Positions 26,348 to 34,925 of a stretch of 64,000 bases of DNA are shown here, in pieces. The translations under genes were made by a program, and so were the position numbers. The number at the start of each line of letters is the position of its first letter. Within the stretch, counting starts at the first letter, position 1. The notes under the pieces were generated by a model that saw only the letters and a program-made list of their open reading frames with translations, did no database searches and was not told the origin of the DNA. Source of the DNA: an uncultured Bacteroidales bacterium (lineage in GTDB: Bacteria > Bacteroidota > Bacteroidia > Bacteroidales > UBA932); contig ONEF01000009.1 in assembly GCA_900316795.1 (NCBI GenBank), forward strand, positions 1-64,000. Reading direction: 5' to 3'.

Positions 26348-28219
26348 CTACTCCTTGATCCACTCTTCTATTCGCTTGGTTTCCGTGGAGAAACTGACGC
26401 CTATCGTATAAATTTTCTTCCCCGATGCAAGATAAGGCTTGTCATAACCCTTTTCCTTTATCTGTGACAGAGCCACAGTCGCACTCTCATCCCTTTTTAT
26501 CTCGATGACATACAAATAGTCTGCCGTGTCGAACACTACATCAATTCTCCCGTTTGACGTGTGCTTTTCGGTCTGGACATACATCCCCATCATCTTGAGC
26601 ATCACGGCAAATGTGTTCTGGAAATAAAGCTCCAGGTTGCCCTGCACCTGATAGTCAGAATCAGCGAAGAATGCCACAAACCTGTTCATAAGGCTTTCCA
26701 CATCGCCGGCCTCGATATCTTTCACGAAGCGGTAAACGGCAAAGTCACCCCTCTTTTCCATCAGAGGAGTGTAGATCAAACTCATCGCCTGAAGGAAACC
26801 TCCCTTAACCTCGTCGTTCGGGTAATCCAGGATATAAGTCCTGAAACGTTCATCATAGCTCTTTATTGTCAGATAACCTGTCTGATACAGAAGAGTTACC
26901 GGATCCGGTTCATAGTAGTTTGCACCGGTCAGGGTTGATTCAGGAATACCGCTGGTCTGAAGATCATCCAGTTTATAGCCACCGTTTCTGAGATATTCGA
27001 CCAAAAACGTCGGAGTCCCGGTTTCATACCAGAACCCTGCAAACCGTTTGGAGGACAACGCATTCAGAACACTGAAAGGATTGTACATCCCTTTTGCGCC
27101 AGAGCTGAAATGATAGCCGTCATACATCTTCTTGAACTCCCTGTAACACTCATCCTTGCCCATATTCCTGAACTTAGCCATCTCAGCAATTCCCGCATCA
27201 AAATACTCGTGCAGTTCATCTTCAGTAATTCCGCAAATCTCAGAATAATCCAAATCCAAGGAAATGTCCTTCAGGTTGTTCAGCGCACTGAACACACTCA
27301 GTTTGCCCAGCTTTGAAACACCTGTCAGCATACAGAACCTGATCTTGTCTCCACTTGCTTTCAAAACACTGTAGAAACCCTGAAGAATATTCTTGAAGGC
27401 ATCCATAAGATGATGGTCTCCAAGATTATCCACAATAGGCTTGTCATACTCATCTATAAGTATGACTGCCTTGCGCCCTGTTCTAGAGCAAACTGAATAT
27501 AACAGCTCCCTGAATCTTGACGACAATGTATCTGACTTCAGGTCTAAACTGTACTTTTCCTCCAACCACCTAAGCTGTAAATTAATAGTATCCTCCAATT
27601 TGTCTGGCTTGTCATAGTATTGCCCGGACCAGTCAAAATGCAAGACCGGATACTCCACCCAATCTTCTTCAAGTTTATCTATGTCATGACCTCGGAACAA
27701 ATCTCTCCTGCCGCTGAAATAAGAATCCAGAGTGGAAAGCAGAAGGCTCTTGCCAAACCTGCGGGGACGGCTCAAGAAAACAAAATGCTCTTTGGCCAGT
27801 TTATAAGCCAATGCCGTCTTGTCAACATAAGCAAGCCCTTCCTCAACTATCTTCTCAAATGTCTGTACACCTATCGGGTACCGCACTGTCCTTCCTCCAT
27901 CTCCTCTTGCCGTGGCAGTTTTTCCGTACTTAGGCGCCTCCGGTTCATTCAGCACCGGATGATAAAGGTTGCTGTTCTCATACCCACGCACATGAGTTAT
28001 CGCAGAGCCAATCAGATCCATCCCAAGAGCTTTTTCAATCCTGGCTATAGTTTCAAGGGTAAGGTTGGAACTTCCTTTAAGCAAAGCCGACACGTGCTGC
28101 TGGCTGCACCCCATCCGCTGAGCCAACTGCTTTTGCGTCAAGCCATTCTCTTCCATACCGGATTGTACCTGAAGAGCTATCATCTTAGAATATTTCAGCC
28201 ACTGTTCCATACGAACCAT
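26348..28219 (-). CDS. HTH_XRE - AAA-ATPase-like - PDDEXK nuclease-like fusion
   Basis: The 623-residue protein has an XRE-type helix-turn-helix at residues about 24-70 (GLTQKQLAQRMGCSQQHVSA). An AAA-ATPase-like domain of the PF09820 type follows: PIGVQTFEKIVEEGLAYVDK, Walker A RPRRFGKSLLLST, Walker B AVILIDEYDKPI. It ends with a DUF1703/PDDEXK_9 nuclease-like domain (GRIDVVFDTADYLYVIEIKRD, with D and ExK). The ATPase-nuclease pair is abundant and multicopy in Bacteroidetes, function unknown. The N-terminal DNA-binding domain is an uncommon addition. It has its own promoter (28232-28261). Confidence 0.88.
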   Translation of the reverse strand: MVRMEQWLKYSKMIALQVQSGMEENGLTQKQLAQRMGCSQQHVSALLKGSSNLTLETIARIEKALGMDLIGSAITHVRGYENSNLYHPVLNEPEAPKYGKTATARGDGGRTVRYPIGVQTFEKIVEEGLAYVDKTALAYKLAKEHFVFLSRPRRFGKSLLLSTLDSYFSGRRDLFRGHDIDKLEEDWVEYPVLHFDWSGQYYDKPDKLEDTINLQLRWLEEKYSLDLKSDTLSSRFRELLYSVCSRTGRKAVILIDEYDKPIVDNLGDHHLMDAFKNILQGFYSVLKASGDKIRFCMLTGVSKLGKLSVFSALNNLKDISLDLDYSEICGITEDELHEYFDAGIAEMAKFRNMGKDECYREFKKMYDGYHFSSGAKGMYNPFSVLNALSSKRFAGFWYETGTPTFLVEYLRNGGYKLDDLQTSGIPESTLTGANYYEPDPVTLLYQTGYLTIKSYDERFRTYILDYPNDEVKGGFLQAMSLIYTPLMEKRGDFAVYRFVKDIEAGDVESLMNRFVAFFADSDYQVQGNLELYFQNTFAVMLKMMGMYVQTEKHTSNGRIDVVFDTADYLYVIEIKRDESATVALSQIKEKGYDKPYLASGKKIYTIGVSFSTETKRIEEWIKE

Positions 28220-28231
28220 CTATTCCACAAG

Positions 28232-28261
28232 CAAATGTAATACAATTTTTAGATTGTACAA
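28232..28261 (-). promoter_or_regulatory. Promoter of the HTH-AAA-PDDEXK gene
   Basis: On the minus strand TTG (28261-28259), a 19-bp spacer and TACATTTG (28239-28232) fit the Bacteroidales consensus. The ATG is 12 bases past the -7 box, so the mRNA leader would be only a few bases. Confidence 0.55.
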
Positions 28262-28270
28262 CAAATATTT

Positions 28271-28996
28271 TTACTGCCCGGAACGGTAACCGTGTTTTAT
28301 GGAAAAGATGTCATCTTTTGAATCCAAAGTCCACTTGGTATCAGGTGAAAGGAATAAATTGTTGAAGTGAGAACCCCATCTGGCCAGAAAGCCGGGAACG
28401 CCCATGGATTTTGCCGATGCTCCCCACATGAAATTACCGAAGTTAAACTTGTTGTGTACGACATAGCCGTCTTTCCTTGAGTGCGTCACATAAAACACGC
28501 AGTCTTCAATCCCGTACTCGGCGTTGCCTGCAAAATCCAGACGCCCGCCGTATCCGCTCCTCGCCGCAAGAAAGAAACTGCCAAGCAGAATCCCGTGAGC
28601 AAGGCCTTTCTTTGCTCCTGCCTTTTTCAAAAGAGAACGTATGTAACGCCGGTCCACAAATGTTATCCTAGTGGTGCTGTCTATCAGGAACGGATCATGC
28701 TCAGGGTCAGCGAACCTGGCCATCACAGAACCTGATCCATCCTTCTTCCGGATCAATACGTAGCGGGAATAATCCGGCATTTCAATCCTGCCTTCAAACC
28801 TTCCGGTACTGTCAAAAACAAAGCAAGTATGCTCGGAAATACTGGCAGAATCTGCAACGGAGAGTTTGACTTCCCTTTGCTGTGCCATTAGAGCAGAAGT
28901 CATCATCGCCGAAGAAAGAAACAGCACAAGAAGGCAGGAAAACCTCCCTGCCAACCTAAGGAAACCGGAATATGCCAATCTGCCAAATAAACTCAT
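28271..28996 (-). CDS. Exported protein of unknown function
   Basis: The 241-residue protein has an N-terminal hydrophobic segment (about 18-38: CLLVLFLSSAMMTSALMAQQ) consistent with a signal peptide. The middle is charged and beta-rich. The end is Gly/aromatic-rich (NKFNFGNFMWGASAKSMG...) and finishes DDIFSIKHGYRSGQ. That tail faintly recalls secreted toxin-type domains of Bacteroidetes (for example polymorphic toxin type 44), but I would not assign it. GTG 29002 is an alternative start. It is isolated from the fimbrial operon by the hip locus and lies 51 bases before the HTH-AAA gene. Confidence 0.55.
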   Translation of the reverse strand: MSLFGRLAYSGFLRLAGRFSCLLVLFLSSAMMTSALMAQQREVKLSVADSASISEHTCFVFDSTGRFEGRIEMPDYSRYVLIRKKDGSGSVMARFADPEHDPFLIDSTTRITFVDRRYIRSLLKKAGAKKGLAHGILLGSFFLAARSGYGGRLDFAGNAEYGIEDCVFYVTHSRKDGYVVHNKFNFGNFMWGASAKSMGVPGFLARWGSHFNNLFLSPDTKWTLDSKDDIFSIKHGYRSGQ

Positions 28997-29060
28997 CAGC
29001 ACGCTTTAGAGCCTTAAAGTTACACATTTCTCAGTTTTCAAATGCAAAACGATTTTAATT

Positions 29061-29159
29061 TATACCATATCGGGTATAAGTATATTCTTAGATTAAAATA
29101 TATACCCTTATTGATATAATTTATGAGATTATTATTAAATTTGCACCCGTTATGGTATA
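29061..29159 (+). promoter_or_regulatory. hipB promoter with TATACC/GGTATA operators
   Basis: A perfect 18-bp palindrome TATACC-N6-GGTATA lies at 29061-29078. Further half-sites are TATACC at 29101-29106 and GGTATA at 29154-29159, directly before the hipB ATG. A -7 box TAAATTTG is at 29136-29143, with TTG at 29111-29113. Known HipB proteins repress their own operons through paired palindromes, so autoregulation is likely here. Confidence 0.6.
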
Positions 29160-29165
29160 ATTTTT

Positions 29166-29366
29166 ATGACACTTTCACAACATATAAAGCAAAAGAGGAA
29201 AGCCAACAAATTAACTCAAGTGGAGCTTTCAGAAAGAGCTGGAGTGGGCCTTCGCTTTGTCAGAGATCTGGAACAAGGCAAAAAGACATTAAGAATGGAC
29301 AAGGTAAATGCGGTTCTTGACCTTTTCGGAGAATCTCTTGGACCAATAAAAAATGAACGGCAATGA
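29166..29366 (+). CDS. hipB: HipB-like antitoxin / XRE transcriptional regulator
   Basis: The 66-residue protein is almost all helix-turn-helix: MTLSQHIKQKRKANKLTQVE, LSERAGVGLRFVRDLEQGKK, then a DKVNAVLDLFG helix typical of HipB from HipBA toxin-antitoxin pairs. Its stop overlaps the start of the hipA remnant (ATGA). It looks intact, with its operator in place. Since the toxin is destroyed, it may persist as a free regulator or neutralise HipA made elsewhere. Confidence 0.8.
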   Translation: MTLSQHIKQKRKANKLTQVELSERAGVGLRFVRDLEQGKKTLRMDKVNAVLDLFGESLGPIKNERQ

Positions 29367-29591
29367 AACAGGCTGAAATATTTAATCGGAAAAACTGGTT
29401 TTGACAAGCTTTCGTTCCTTAATGCATTGACTGGCAGTGGAATCCCGGATGCAGTAGCTGTAAAGATAATCAACAAAATGACAAAGAATCTTCCTGCATG
29501 GACAGTATTGATAGACAGTTCATTTTTGCCGGAAGACCTGAAATCCTCATATAAGAATATACTTACGGACAGAATATCACGCCTGAAGTAA
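29363..29591 (+). pseudogene. hipA: hipA toxin remnant with large internal deletion
   Basis: The ATG overlaps the hipB stop (ATGA), as in a genuine hipBA pair. The frame reads MKQAEIFNRKNWF and stops at once. From 29403, in another frame, DKLSFLNALTGSGIPDAVAV continues to RISRLK and a stop at 29589, with the character of a HipA C-terminus (a helix, then a Trp-containing helix, then a basic end). A HipA kinase is about 400 residues; only about 10 plus 63 survive. The kinase core is gone, so no toxin can be made. Confidence 0.7.
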
Positions 29592-29623
29592 CATTCTTCC
29601 CGTTGCCCTCTATTCTAAAACAA

Positions 29624-29649
29624 AACAGGAAGCCGAATGACTTCCTGTT
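29624..29649 (-). terminator. Terminator of the pilus operon
   Basis: The perfect 9-bp arms AACAGGAAG (29624-29632) and CTTCCTGTT (29641-29649) enclose an 8-base loop. On the minus strand the stem is followed by TTGTTTTAG, a fair U-tract, 62 bases after the last pilus gene. It may also act on the plus strand after the hip remnant. Confidence 0.7.
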
Positions 29650-29710
29650 AGATGCTACTGTTCTCTATTCTGTCAGCAACTGGTTCCTGCGATAGAGTTC
29701 TGGGCTGAAG

Positions 29711-31849
29711 CTAATCCGCATAGGCGGAAAGTGCCGGACCAAAGTACTTTGCCTTGACAAACAGTCCTACCTGGTCTGCCCGGTTGGCAGCTGCTCTCAG
29801 AGGACGTGTATCGTCAAAGTAAATGGTGTAAGTCTTGGCCCTGTTGTCTTCAGACCCGTCCGGGTTCAATGGCTTTGAAAGTATATCAAAGAAGAACCAG
29901 TAATTCCAAGGAGAACCGGATGCTCTTGTGTTCCACTTGTTGGTTGTAGTGACAAAGTTCATTCCTGAAAGGGTTTCACCGTCAAGCGTTGTTCCGTTTT
30001 CAGTATTGCCCATCTCCACACCCACGTTCGTAAACTCATCGCCGTCCACTTCATACCTGAAAGGATTCAAGGTTGTTGTGGCCATCCTTAACCTTAGCGG
30101 GAAAAGACCTGACGGATAGTCTCCTGGAAGCCTGAATGTCAGCTTGTATGTAGGGCAGCTTACGCCGCTTACAGTTCTGCTCTCTCCTGTCGCCTCCAGA
30201 GTGAGGTCTGTCGCCCCGGTCGGGAGCAAGTTGAACTGGCTGATGGTATATATGTGGATCTTCCTTGAAAGGTTGGTCTTTATGTGCTGGAGAGTCATAG
30301 TTCCGCTCTGGAGAGCAGCGTTGATAGTGGTACCGAGAGTAAAGGATATTGTGCCCCTCCCTGTTGAGCTGTTCCAGGATGTGATGGCAAGGTCATCTTC
30401 CACGAAGGATGGATCCACTTCCCCGTCCCATGCAACTTTGAAACCCTTGACAGTTACAGTATCTATCTTGGTCTTAGGGTCTGATGGATCTGTAGGCAGG
30501 AATTCAAAATCCACTGTCTTGACCGTACCGGCTCCTGTCTGGTAAATCCTTGAGGTTCCCTCCAGAATCTTCAGTTCATACTTTCCGTCAGAAATATCTT
30601 CCACCTTGTCGTGGATGGTAACGGTTCGGTTGTTCTCATATTCGGTGCTGGCCACTGCGTCCGCAAAGGTCATGTGCCCCATTCCCTCCCAAGGCATTGT
30701 GGTGATATTGAGCACATAACTGTGGTTACGCAACAGAATCATCGGCTGGTTGGAAGGGTCCAGAAGCATCAGTGTATGGTACTTTGTCACCTGGTCCGCC
30801 TCGTCTGAACGGTTATAGTGCTTCTGGTACTTTACCCTCAATATAATCTTCGGAGGATTGGCCACCGTATTCTGGTCTTCAAAGAAGAACAGTCGGGACG
30901 CTTCTTTATATTCATCCTTATGTTCCACTCCCCCTTCATACTTATAGACGGTCATCACCTGGCTCTCGTCAGTTGCAGTATATCTTTCCGCATCAGACAG
31001 ATCGTACGGAGAATGTCTGGTGGAGTCTATCTTGAGGGTTGTCTCATCTATATAGCCTGCATAATGGTCTGCTGAATTGGCATTGAACGGTGCTATGAAA
31101 CCTCTGGTAAGACCGTTTGAAAGAATCCAGTCTATCTGAAGTATCCTGTATTCGTTTCCGCTCTTGTCAGGTACATCATCCATATCGCCGAACTCAATCC
31201 TTGCCCTGTCTCTTATGAGGTGAACCATACTGCCATCTCTCTTGCGGTATGTGGTATCTCCTGTAACAGGGTCTATTTCCATTACGCTCAGCCAGTTTGC
31301 AAGCTCAGTAGGGCTGTTCTCCTTGTGGAAGCCCCAGTATGCCACTCTCTGGTCAGATACTTCCGTAATCATAGTGGAGCTTTTCATGAGGACGCTTTCC
31401 AGGTTTCCCACTTTGTCATATCCAGGTATATGGTCCTCAGCATTGGCTATGAAATGTATCCTGCTGGTACGTGCAGGAACAGAACCTGTGATGAGCTCTC
31501 TTCCGAAACACTTGTTATGTCCGCTTTCAGTAAAATATCCTTCCTTTTCCTCCAGTGTGGCAACACGGTAACCAAGATAGATTCCCTCCACAGTAAAGCA
31601 GAGCATAGTGAGGTTTTTCACATAGTCTGTAGTGTCCTCTACGCCTCCTACTATACTAGCCTTGGTCTTTGCTTCAGGCTTTTCTCCAGTAAGGTCAAAA
31701 CTGATTCTTACCGGAATGTCTTTTCCGTTAAGAAGAACGTTCGGGTCAACTTCCTCAATTTCAACCCCGTTCAATGTCTTCTCAGAGCAGGAACAAAGTC
31801 CTCCTGCAACCAGAAGCATTATCAGAAGAAATCCAATATATCTTTTCAT
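29711..31849 (-). CDS. Fimbrillin-like accessory lipoprotein (possible pilus tip component)
   Basis: The 712-residue lipoprotein has the signal MKRYIGFLLIMLLVAGGLCS ending in a lipobox at CSC. The N-terminal region has the fimbrillin-like KTKASI segment after an acidic stretch, and the body is beta-rich with repeated Ig-like character (RNHSYVLNITTMPWEGMGHM is the type of phrase seen in DUF4906 and FimC-E-like proteins). It is the last of seven collinear pilus genes, 34 bases after the 1013-residue protein. In type V pili the distal genes encode minor or tip subunits, so a tip role is likely by position. Confidence 0.7.
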   Translation of the reverse strand: MKRYIGFLLIMLLVAGGLCSCSEKTLNGVEIEEVDPNVLLNGKDIPVRISFDLTGEKPEAKTKASIVGGVEDTTDYVKNLTMLCFTVEGIYLGYRVATLEEKEGYFTESGHNKCFGRELITGSVPARTSRIHFIANAEDHIPGYDKVGNLESVLMKSSTMITEVSDQRVAYWGFHKENSPTELANWLSVMEIDPVTGDTTYRKRDGSMVHLIRDRARIEFGDMDDVPDKSGNEYRILQIDWILSNGLTRGFIAPFNANSADHYAGYIDETTLKIDSTRHSPYDLSDAERYTATDESQVMTVYKYEGGVEHKDEYKEASRLFFFEDQNTVANPPKIILRVKYQKHYNRSDEADQVTKYHTLMLLDPSNQPMILLRNHSYVLNITTMPWEGMGHMTFADAVASTEYENNRTVTIHDKVEDISDGKYELKILEGTSRIYQTGAGTVKTVDFEFLPTDPSDPKTKIDTVTVKGFKVAWDGEVDPSFVEDDLAITSWNSSTGRGTISFTLGTTINAALQSGTMTLQHIKTNLSRKIHIYTISQFNLLPTGATDLTLEATGESRTVSGVSCPTYKLTFRLPGDYPSGLFPLRLRMATTTLNPFRYEVDGDEFTNVGVEMGNTENGTTLDGETLSGMNFVTTTNKWNTRASGSPWNYWFFFDILSKPLNPDGSEDNRAKTYTIYFDDTRPLRAAANRADQVGLFVKAKYFGPALSAYAD

Positions 31850-31883
31850 ATCTCTCTTATTTCTACTCAGCGATGGTCTTTCT

Positions 31884-34800
31884 TTAGTTTCCGTTCAGCT
31901 TGGCTATTTCAGCCAGCGTCAGGTCTCTTACGCAACGCACGTAAGCGTTGTTTGCAGTTCCGTCAGTTCCAGTAGGCACTAAAGCTGAAGTTCCGTTCAA
32001 AGTCCAGTAATACCGTCCTCCCAAAACCTCAACCATCGTAACTCCTCCGGTATATTCTCCGTTCTGGTAACCGATAATCACATTTATCTCTTCAGCCGTA
32101 GGAAGTCTCCAACCCACGTATCTGGTACCGTCAGTGCCTACTTCCATATAAGTTCCGCAATGCGTAGCCGCGGCAGTAGGACTTGTGGTAGATGTAACAG
32201 CGCCCAGCTGGGAAGCAATCATGAACGCAGGTGACACTACATGGTCTTGAGACTGGTAGTTTCCGTCCAGTACCGGCTTTCCAAGGGCGTGACTGTCACT
32301 GGAAGAAGTGATCTGTATCACGTACATGTGGTTGTTGGTAAGGTTGGTTCCACTAGTTCCATTGTAGGAATTAGGACCTGTAATGGATCTGCAATATCCG
32401 CCATTATATACCTTGGCGGTGTATATACCTTGAGACCATACTGTTCCGGTATGATTTTCCCAATCTACCCAACTGCCTGTGCCAGCCTGCCCGTCAACTG
32501 TGACAGTCTCCTCCGTATATTCCGTTACCCCTGCAGGCAGGTAGTCAGTGGTAACCGTTTCAGTATCAGTCATGCGGTTATCAGAAGAAGAGGCATTATA
32601 CTCGGCTTCGGTACATTCTACCCATGTCCAACCGTCGTAAGAAGAAGGATCTGCAGGATCGTAGGCATATTCCGTTGTACTGCCCCATTTATAGTAGTTG
32701 CTGTATTTCCAAAGATCCGTAATAATCCTATTATTATTGCTAATAGAAGTTGAAACAACATAATCATACCCTGTGTAACTGAAGGTATGATTACCACCTC
32801 TAGACTGGGCTGCAATTGTTACGGTAGTGCCGTTCCATGTCGTTCCTGTTATTTGACGCCAGCCATGATCATTGTTCGTCTGGGTAGTTTGACTGCCGCC
32901 GGTTGCATAATAGCCGTTGATGGCATTGGCCGGGCTGTTTGCATTTCTGCGGTTATCATTGCTGTTCCCTATTCCTGCAGCCCACTCAGCCTGGGTGGTT
33001 GATTCCCAGCCCTCTGTAGTCTTGTAGTAACGTTTACGGAAATAATGGGTCACATCATAAGTATAGCGAGTTTCAGTATAACTGTATGGAACTCCGTCCC
33101 ATCTTGAGGACCAGCTGCCGGTGAAGGACTGGATGTTGTCCAGAGGGAAGTGCTTGATTACAATTTCCTTGGTAAGGCTGGAAGATGTAAGCTTGACAGT
33201 GAACTTTATTGTTTTCACCGCACGGCTCTTCAGAGCTTCTGAAGAAACCCTTATAATTCCGTCTCTTGTCAGTGATATCACAGTGGATTCTCCGTTGGCA
33301 CCAAGCGAACCGTTTGGTGCATAGCTCGTGATGACAATGTCTGTGGTGCCGTCAGGATTTGCAGGTGTCTTGTAGATATGATCGGCAGTGCCGGTGCCGG
33401 ATTGGGAGCCGGTGATGTTTATCGTGTTGCCAAGGTAGTTCACGTAAGTGATTTCTACAGAATTCAAGTCTAAGTCCACAAACCTGCCGTCATCAACGGA
33501 AACGGAAGCGTACCAGTCAAAGTCAACAGACTGCACATCGTCTCCCTTTAGGATATAGGTCGTAGGATATACGGTGAGGTACTTGATGTCTGACAGTTTT
33601 ACTAGGGTAGCCTCATGGTCGATGTTGGTAACTGTCCAAGGAACAACGTGGTATTCTATTCTCAGCTGAAGTTCTGCAGCCTCAAGCTCTTCATTCTCTG
33701 AACCGAAGGAGCCGATTTCTGCATCGGTGATGTAAATGTTGTTTCTTTTCAGGCCTTCAGGGGCAACAACCTCCGCATCGCATATAGGGATGTGGTAGTA
33801 ACAGGTTCTGCGTCTTGAAGGATATTTGTCAAGAATGGCAGGATCAGCTCCTTCGTAAGTATAGGCTATAGACACCAGCATATAAGGGGAGTCGCTATAG
33901 TCTGTCCATTTGAAAGGCGCCGTGTAAGTAAGTATCTGATAGGTGTAACTTTCACGGTCTCCGTCCATACTGGTAAGGGAGCCTATCTTGAACGGAGCGT
34001 TGTTCCAAGGGCCGCCCACTTCACTCTTATCCAGTTCATAAGTTCCCTCTGCTATATCGGCAACCTGAAATCCGAAATGCACGTATCTCCACATAGGCTC
34101 ACCGGCAGTCCAGCCTGCAGCCGCAAGGGAATCCTGCTTGAACTCGTCTGACATCGTGATATTCATCAGAACCTTTGAAACAGCCCTTTTCAAATCTACA
34201 TCCCATACCTGGTCTCCTTCTTCAGGCTTAGGACTCCAGATGATGTCCCCGTCCATAAGGAAGGCCTTGGTGTTGGTGCGGTTGGTCCTTTCAGGAATTG
34301 TTCCGTCTGTATAGTATTTGTCTGTTGCAGCATCGTAGGTGGAAAGGTTCATGAGTTCCTGGAGGTTGGAAGGAACAGAAGTTTCCCCGGCCCTGTAATG
34401 CTGCTCAGTAGTGTGGGTGCAGTTATGTGTGTGCGGATTGTTGGCCGTAACATAGATGTGGTAAGCGATGTTAGGATCGTATCCCTCGTCAGGCCAGTAT
34501 TTTGCAAGCACCTGCCTTGCCTTGTCCATAAGACCTCCCGGATCACTTGTGTTGAGGATGACACCGCTTGTGTTCTTGTCCAGGTGATAGACCTTAAGCC
34601 AAGGTTCGGTTTCTGAAGCTGACTCAACCTTCACGAAGATGTCAAGAGTCTCTATGAGAGTCTCGTGGAGGGTGCTTCTGGCATCCACGTCATCATCCTT
34701 GACAATACCAGGGTCTGTATCTTCCTTAGCCTTGGCAGACTTTGTGGCAACTCCGGAAAGATAATCCACACCGTCGTCAAAGAGTTTCGCAAAAACAGAA

Positions 34801-34925
34801 AGGCTGGAATTGTCCTTGTCCAAAAGCAGGATCTTGTCTTGCTTTACACAGGAAGAGATGGCGAAAAACACTGCAAAAGCAGCCGCCAAAACATAAATAA
34901 TTCTATCTGAAACTGACTTTCTCAT
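31884..34925 (-). CDS. Large DUF4906-like fimbrial lipoprotein
   Basis: The 1013-residue lipoprotein has a signal ending FAVFFAISSC. Residues 1-450 follow the plan of a fimbrillin-type N-terminal domain, with KSAKAKEDTD early and VYVTANNPH-like core strands. Later come a Tyr/Trp/Thr/Asn-rich region (about 640-830) and a C-terminal compact domain ending GRYYWTLNGTSALV...YVRCVRDL, which looks like a fibrobacter-succinogenes-type or lectin-like terminal module. Its ATG overlaps the upstream stop (TAATG), so it is co-translated with the 581-residue subunit. Probably a minor or tip adhesin. The domain names are from memory. Confidence 0.7.
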   Translation of the reverse strand: MRKSVSDRIIYVLAAAFAVFFAISSCVKQDKILLLDKDNSSLSVFAKLFDDGVDYLSGVATKSAKAKEDTDPGIVKDDDVDARSTLHETLIETLDIFVKVESASETEPWLKVYHLDKNTSGVILNTSDPGGLMDKARQVLAKYWPDEGYDPNIAYHIYVTANNPHTHNCTHTTEQHYRAGETSVPSNLQELMNLSTYDAATDKYYTDGTIPERTNRTNTKAFLMDGDIIWSPKPEEGDQVWDVDLKRAVSKVLMNITMSDEFKQDSLAAAGWTAGEPMWRYVHFGFQVADIAEGTYELDKSEVGGPWNNAPFKIGSLTSMDGDRESYTYQILTYTAPFKWTDYSDSPYMLVSIAYTYEGADPAILDKYPSRRRTCYYHIPICDAEVVAPEGLKRNNIYITDAEIGSFGSENEELEAAELQLRIEYHVVPWTVTNIDHEATLVKLSDIKYLTVYPTTYILKGDDVQSVDFDWYASVSVDDGRFVDLDLNSVEITYVNYLGNTINITGSQSGTGTADHIYKTPANPDGTTDIVITSYAPNGSLGANGESTVISLTRDGIIRVSSEALKSRAVKTIKFTVKLTSSSLTKEIVIKHFPLDNIQSFTGSWSSRWDGVPYSYTETRYTYDVTHYFRKRYYKTTEGWESTTQAEWAAGIGNSNDNRRNANSPANAINGYYATGGSQTTQTNNDHGWRQITGTTWNGTTVTIAAQSRGGNHTFSYTGYDYVVSTSISNNNRIITDLWKYSNYYKWGSTTEYAYDPADPSSYDGWTWVECTEAEYNASSSDNRMTDTETVTTDYLPAGVTEYTEETVTVDGQAGTGSWVDWENHTGTVWSQGIYTAKVYNGGYCRSITGPNSYNGTSGTNLTNNHMYVIQITSSSDSHALGKPVLDGNYQSQDHVVSPAFMIASQLGAVTSTTSPTAAATHCGTYMEVGTDGTRYVGWRLPTAEEINVIIGYQNGEYTGGVTMVEVLGGRYYWTLNGTSALVPTGTDGTANNAYVRCVRDLTLAEIAKLNGN

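Noticed and set aside
29166-29366. Phage-type repressor marking a prophage
   Set aside because: The gene is directly coupled to a HipA relic and no phage genes occur in the window.
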